A DNA stretch of 64,000 nucleotides, taken from assembly GCA_039704465.1 (NCBI GenBank), contig JASFAU010000005.1, positions 1 through 64,000 on the forward strand, in the 5' to 3' direction. The translations under genes were made by a program, and so were the position numbers. Positions 59,493-64,000 of the stretch are shown in pieces (position 1 is the stretch's first letter; every line of letters begins with the position of its first letter). Below the pieces are notes generated by a model. It saw only the letters and a program-made list of their open reading frames with translations, did no database searches and was not told the DNA's origin. Source of the DNA: Plasmodiophora brassicae (taxonomy: Eukaryota; Endomyxa; Phytomyxea; Plasmodiophorida; Plasmodiophoridae).

Positions 59493-60484
59493 TTGTCGAT
59501 GTCGCCTCCGCCGCCAGGCCGCCTCGCCTCAGCGGACGTACTCCGACGGGCGATCGCTGCCGTCTGCGCCTGGCAGAACGCGTTCGCGTTCCTGTGTCTC
59601 GTGATCGGCACCTACGTCGACACGATCCTGCAGGCCTACATCCAAGCCCATCCGCTGGCCGGTGTCGAGGCGCCGCCGGTGCCCGACCTCGGGTACACGG
59701 CACTGTCCGCTGTGCACCTGCCCGCCTGGCTCACAGCGGACATCGCCCTGGGCGCCGTATCTGCAACCGCGTTCGTCCGCGTCCTGCTGGAGGACGACCG
59801 CGTCCGACTCCTGCGAAGGTATTTCCTGCTGCAGGGCATCATGTTCGTCATGAGAGGGTCGACCATCACGGTGCGTCTGTCGTATCGACGCCAGGGCGCG
59901 GGTGGGCCTGTCGTTCTGAACCGCTTCACGGCAATCGTCAGATGACGCAGCTGCCGAGCGCGAATGCCGCGCTCTGCACGAACACGACCGACACGGCGGC
60001 CAGCCCGTTCCTGTCGGGCCTGCTGGTCGCGTTCGGCGTCCAGGGCACCTGTCGCGACATCATGTTCTCGGGCCATTGCACAACAATGACGCTCTGGCTG
60101 TTGCTGGTCTTCCTGCAGGCCAACCCACGACACGCGTCGACGGCCTGGAGGATCATATCGGTGCTGTTCAGGGCGGTCCTGCTCGGCGAATACATTCTCG
60201 GCGTGCTCATCCTGGTCGGCGACGGGTACCACTGTGCGTATCGGGCACGGTTGGACCGCGGCGCACGCCCCAAATGTGTTGACGCGGCTGCCATCTCAGA
60301 CTCGGACGATGTCATCATTGCGTTCCTGCTGGCGTGCCTGCTCGTATCGCTGTATTACGCGCTGGTCGAGCTGAACCGATTCGTGTACGAAACGTCGATG
60401 GGCCCGCCCGACGACGCCTCGGCCCGGTTCGGCACAGGGCGCGCCACCACCAAATTCGTCGCCTGGTTCGAGCGGTTCCAGTAA
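59493..60484 (+). CDS. Sphingomyelin-synthase-like phosphotransferase 2
   Basis: This is a tandem paralogue of the preceding gene. Exons 59493-59870, 59942-60233 and 60300-60484 (introns 71 and 66 nt) give 284 aa. Motifs: RRYFLLQGIMFVMRGSTIT, then MTQLPSANAALC, the catalytic TCRDIMFSGHCTTMTLWL (His171, with Cys where copy 1 has Thr), and HYSDDVIIAF (His223, Asp227) after the last splice. The C-terminus is KFVAWFERFQ. The first helix pair (CAWQNAFAFLCLVIGTYVDT) matches copy 1 ([20 protein letters not shown]). It lacks one intron of copy 1. The last intron is 66 nt, in frame and stop-free. Start at 59493 or Met3. Confidence 0.87.
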
Positions 60485-60919
60485 ACCAGGTCGGGCCAGG
60501 CAGACCAGCGCCTGCTGCCGCCCCCACACGACGTCCGGGCCTAAATATAGGCGCCAGTCCGCCCCACCGGTTCGCCGCCGCTGCAGTTCGGGAGGCGGCA
60601 AAAATGGAGCTGTTGTCTGTTCCGCGCGACGGCGGCGGGCGCTAAAAAAGGTCGCCCCCCGCCCCTGCGTGCATCGTCGTATAGTGCCCGGTGTGGCAAG
60701 GTGTTACAAGCGACGGGGGCGCGCGCGCCGCCCAGGCAGACGGTGCGGGTAGTCCACCTACCAACGTGTAACGCGGCGCAACGGGCGCCCCCGGTAACGC
60801 ATCGCGCGCGGGTAAAAGCGCGGCGCTGTGACGTGACGCGGGAGGGGGGCGGGTCCCGGTCCGGACGGGGGCGTGACGACGCGAGCTCCAATTTCCCCCG
60901 GTCAGACTCGATCTTGACC
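60485..60919. other. GC-rich intergenic region
   Basis: Spacer with several homopolymer and CpG-rich words (AAAAAAGG, GCGCGCGC, GGGGGGCGGG). No coding content is recognised; probably the promoter of the second zinc-finger gene. Confidence 0.4.
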
Positions 60920-61960
60920 ATGTCCGTGGTGCATCGGCAGGCGCCGGCACGAGGCGGCGGCGACGACGACGCGCCATCCCGGCCCTGCAAGATGTGCGAC
61001 GCGGTCCTGTCGAGTCTCGCCGAGCTGCGCGCCCACCAACGCGTCCGTCAACGTTTGCCCGCCGTGCGTCGTTTGCCCTGCGCTGACTACCGGCACAGTC
61101 TGTACATAGCAGCGCGCAGCCGTACCACTGCCAGGTCTGCGACAAGCGCTTCTTCTGGAGCGGGTCGCTGTCCAGGCACATGCGCATTCACAGCGGGTCG
61201 CGCCCGTACACCTGCAGGGTCTGCAACAAGAGCTTCACACGTAAGTGGCGGCGCACCTCGTGTGGCAAACGATTCGTCCCTAACCGTCGCCCTGTGTGTC
61301 TGTCCAGAGAGCGGCACGCTCCAGCGCCACATGCGAACGCACACCGGTAGGGATCAGATCGTACAAGTGCCGGCGACGGTGACACTGACCGTCCCGGCAG
61401 GTGAACGGCCTCATGAACGCGGGCTGTGCAAGCGCGACCTCGCCACGAACATGGTCGTCGGCTGTTCCAACGGGTTCGTCGGGATGGTCCCCGCGGCGAC
61501 ATCGCCGGTGGCCTCAGCCGTCAGCCTGCCCGTGGCGAATACCGGGGCGGGTGGCGTGCCGCTTCGTCCGCGGCAGGCGGCGCCGGCCGCGTCGTACCCC
61601 GTGTTCACGGTCCGGAACGTGGTGCGCAGGAGGCCCGGCGCCGCCTGCCGCAGCCTCAGGACGGGCGGGATCGCCGCCGGTCGCGATCGTTTGCCGACGA
61701 CGCTGCTGCCGGACGGGAAACTGGACGACGCCAAGTCGATCGCGGCGGCGCGCCTACTGGAGAGCATCGCGATCGAGTTCGCACGCCGATCGCAAGCGAC
61801 GACCGAGCACGCGACGGTCACCAAGGTATCGACAACGACGACGTTCCAGGCTGTTCACGACCGGGGCCTGTCGCGGGCGGCGCTCGACTCCCGGATGTTC
61901 CACCAGCGACGCGACGTCGGCCTGCACGCGTCGGCGTTCGTCACGGCCAAGCTGTGCTGA
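60920..61960 (+). CDS. C2H2 zinc-finger protein with long C-terminal region
   Basis: Predicted DNA-binding protein. Exons 60920-61042, 61099-61240, 61308-61346 and 61401-61960 (introns 56, 67 and 54 nt) close to 287 aa. Finger 1 is divergent (CKMCDAVLSSLAELRAHQR-SVH). Finger 2 is canonical: CQVCDKRFFWSGSLSRHMRIH. Finger 3 is split by an intron: CRVCNKSFT-QSGTLQRHMRTH. The linker HTG-ERPHE leads to a broken fourth finger where the first cysteine is Arg (ERGLCKRDL). The remaining 170 residues are low complexity with one helix (AKSIAAARLLESIAIEFARR). It differs from the zinc-finger gene at 48.6 kb in both finger sequence and tail. Confidence 0.83.
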   Translation: MSVVHRQAPARGGGDDDAPSRPCKMCDAVLSSLAELRAHQRVRQRLPAVRRLPCADYRHSLYIAARSRTTARSATSASSGAGRCPGTCAFTAGRARTPAGSATRASHVSGGAPRVANDSSLTVALCVCPESGTLQRHMRTHTGRDQIVQVPATVTLTVPAGERPHERGLCKRDLATNMVVGCSNGFVGMVPAATSPVASAVSLPVANTGAGGVPLRPRQAAPAASYPVFTVRNVVRRRPGAACRSLRTGGIAAGRDRLPTTLLPDGKLDDAKSIAAARLLESIAIEFARRSQATTEHATVTKVSTTTTFQAVHDRGLSRAALDSRMFHQRRDVGLHASAFVTAKLC

Positions 61961-62192
61961 CGCACGTCGCCAAGGAGGGCTTCACACCCGCACGGGTGTG
62001 GCCCCAGGCGCGACGACCTGCCGCCCGACCCTGTAACTTATTCGACGAACCCTGCATAGCCCCATGCCACTGATTAGATCGCGACCCGTGTCCTAGTTCC
62101 AGTGCACCCGCGCGTACCATGTTTATAAGATACACTGGTGGGATTGCCTGCCACCCTGTGGGTACACACTGTCCCCGCACCTGTGGGTCGCT

Positions 62193-64000
62193 CTAACGCC
62201 GCTGCTCTCCCGGTCGGTCGTCTGCCAGAAGGGCCCGGACCTGATCCGGGCCCAGGCCGGACAGCGCCTGGAACCGCGCCAGGTACGCTGCGTTGCCGTG
62301 GACGACGACGTTGTGCTGCAGAGCCCTGTACCACCAGATGGCGTATGAGCAGACCCGACCATCGATCGCGTCGTCGCGCGGTGCTACTCTTTCCAGAACG
62401 CGAACGACTCGTCGCTGCGGTCGCTGTCGTAGCCGAACGCGCGCGCGACAACCACGGCCTCGTCAAAGTCGGCGTGCTGCGCGATAAACGACCCGGACGA
62501 TTCGTCGTCGAGGGACAGGACGGCGGGTAGGCGACTCCCCAGCGATATCAGCGGTATCTGGCGCCAGCAGGTGAGCCGCAGGGCCGGGACGCAGGTGTGC
62601 GGCGCCTACCAGGTTCACGCAGGCCCGCTTCCCTGGGCCATGGTCGCCGGCGTCGAAACTCTGGTACGCTTCGCGGATCGCTTCGATGCAGAAGTGGACC
62701 TGCGCCGTATCGCCAGGCGCGAGCGTTCGCATCCGGCGCCGCGCCTGCTAGAGGTCAGCAGCAGCAGCAGCAGCAGCTCCTTTGGAAACGGTTCGCACGA
62801 TGTTACCTGGTAAAGGAAGATCTGGCCAACGGCGCTGTGCCGTTTGAACCGCCTGCTGATGTCGATGACGGCATGGAGCGAGCGCGACGCGGTCCACGAC
62901 ACGAGGAAGGCGTCCAGAGCGGCGTCGACCGGCGGGCACAGCTGCAGGACGTGCTCGATCAGCGAGTACCGATGGGCCGACAGCGCCGATGACAGCAGGT
63001 GCTCGATCGGCGAGCGGTCCACCACCAGCAGTAGCACCTGTGTCGGGGGTGGGGCGCTCACGTCACTGACAGGCCGGCTGGATGGGATCCCGTTCGACCT
63101 GTGCGATCCTGTCCGCGGCCGTGTTGCCCGCCTCGACCAGCTGGCCGATCAGCGCGTTCGTTCGCTGAAGGACGTCGCGCAGGAACGACAGGGTGGGCGT
63201 CTCGATGGCGGCCGCGAAGGCTAGCCCGAGCCAGAGCGGGAGGCTGTCGGACGACGACAGCTGCCGCGATAGGACCGGGAACAGGGACCGGCCGGGCGCG
63301 ATCGACCTGATCAACCGGATGTACGCCAGCGATTCGTCCAGGGACGACGACAACGCCGACTCGTAGACGTCGTGAGCGCCCTGCAGCAATGCAAGCACCA
63401 AGGCGTCGGCGTCGGCGTCGCTGTTGCCGAGCAACGTGACGCAGCGATGGGCCAGGTCCTGCAGCCGGGCGGGCAGCAGGCCCGGGTGTCGCACGCGGCG
63501 CATGATGCAATGCAGGATGGACGGCGCCGTCATCGTCGACGCTGGCACGCCGAGTTCCACCTGGACGTCGTGCAGGACGTGCAGGCGCTGGCAGACCGGC
63601 CCCTGTGTGCAGGCGATCAGTGGACCAGTATAGCCCACTCGATGGAGTGACAGACCGCGAACCATGCCAGGCGCGGCAAGGTGCCGAGCAAGCGCGACGC
63701 GTACGCGTCATCGTCGACGGACGCCTGCTTGGCCAGCGCGGGGTCCTGTTCTAAAGCGGCGGCGCGAACGGCAGGCGGGAGGACGCGCGTCTGGCAGGCG
63801 CGGACCAGGTCCAGGTCCCAGCTGGCGTATCCTCGGGGTTGCAGGCGCGCGTACATCTGCTCGAGGCGCATCGCCTGCTGGATATTCCCCAGCGAGCGCC
63901 CGATCACGACATCCGCCAGCAGCCTGGGCGACCCGCTGCCGACGGGTTCGAACATCCAGGGACGCGGTGCCGACCCCGTCCCTGACGACAGGAGCGACAC
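62193..64000 (-). CDS. SPG11: Spatacsin (SPG11-like), C-terminal part
   Basis: Spatacsin works with spastizin and AP-5 in lysosome re-formation and late endosomal sorting. Six exons are within the window (63656-64000 and beyond, 63099-63602, 62807-63037, 62610-62744, 62406-62557, 62193-62325; introns 53, 61, 62, 52 and 80 nt). The protein is alpha-solenoid throughout (NSDADADALVLALLQGAHDV; SLIEHVLQLCPPVDAALDAF). The terminal spatacsin domain is recognised by QHADFDEAVVVARAFGYDSD and, after the last splice, ALQHNVVVHGNAAYLARFQA, matching the family pattern of FDEAYVVAEAY followed by a Gly-x-x-x-Tyr-Leu-x-x-Phe element. The donor of the last intron (62405) is inferred. The N-terminal bulk lies outside the window. 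Confidence 0.8.

Overview
This window is eukaryotic nuclear DNA from a gene-dense, intron-rich, moderately to strongly GC-rich unicellular organism. Most genes are interrupted by very short GT-AG introns; those reconstructed here are 40-80 nt, mostly 50-70, usually with a CTGAC/CTAAC-like branch site. The set includes PRMT5, PCIF1/CAPAM, CLPTM1, YJU2, BCCIP/BCP1, TOR, MED6, GCN5, CAP, PEX14, spatacsin and F-BAR-RhoGAP, plus the centriole protein HYLS1. This suggests a ciliated or flagellated protist, plausibly on the opisthokont/amorphean side. The species cannot be named from sequence alone.

Layout. 0-8.8 kb: an unidentified partial gene, a KEN-box microprotein, COQ5, PRMT5, CLPTM1, and a gag-like zinc-knuckle ORF with a decayed neighbouring copy. 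8.8-20 kb: tRNA-Ile(AAT), PCIF1, a large unidentified membrane-anchored protein, a coiled-coil protein, ribosomal protein uS2/RPSA, two tandem nucleotide-sugar transporters and tRNA-Val(AAC). 20-36.6 kb: an F-BAR/RhoGAP protein in ten exons, a 1.5 kb stretch without a confident gene, an intronless PPR-DYW protein, a saccharopine-dehydrogenase-like oxidoreductase, a very GC-rich RND-like permease with fibronectin III domains, BCP1 and YJU2. 36.7-46.3 kb: the complete TOR kinase gene. 46.5-64 kb: MED6, a membrane-anchored ankyrin protein, a C2H2 zinc-finger gene, CAP, an UNC-93-like transporter with an 8-nt microexon, PEX14, HYLS1, a LYR protein, GCN5, two tandem sphingomyelin-synthase-like enzymes, a second C2H2 gene and the 3' part of spatacsin.

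Functional themes are general cell biology: transcription and mRNA maturation (MED6, GCN5, YJU2, PCIF1, PRMT5), growth control (TOR), membranes, lipids and sugar transport (CLPTM1, SMS-like pair, SLC35-like pair, RND-like permease), cytoskeleton (CAP, F-BAR-RhoGAP), and organelles (COQ5, LYR, PEX14, HYLS1, spatacsin). No operon-like logic is expected. Adjacent genes are often convergent or divergent with spacers of tens to hundreds of bases.

Exon coordinates were derived by hand by joining reading frames at GT/AG sites so that family motifs are preserved and total length is a multiple of three. For almost every reconstructed gene the sum closes exactly, which supports the models, but none was checked against transcripts.
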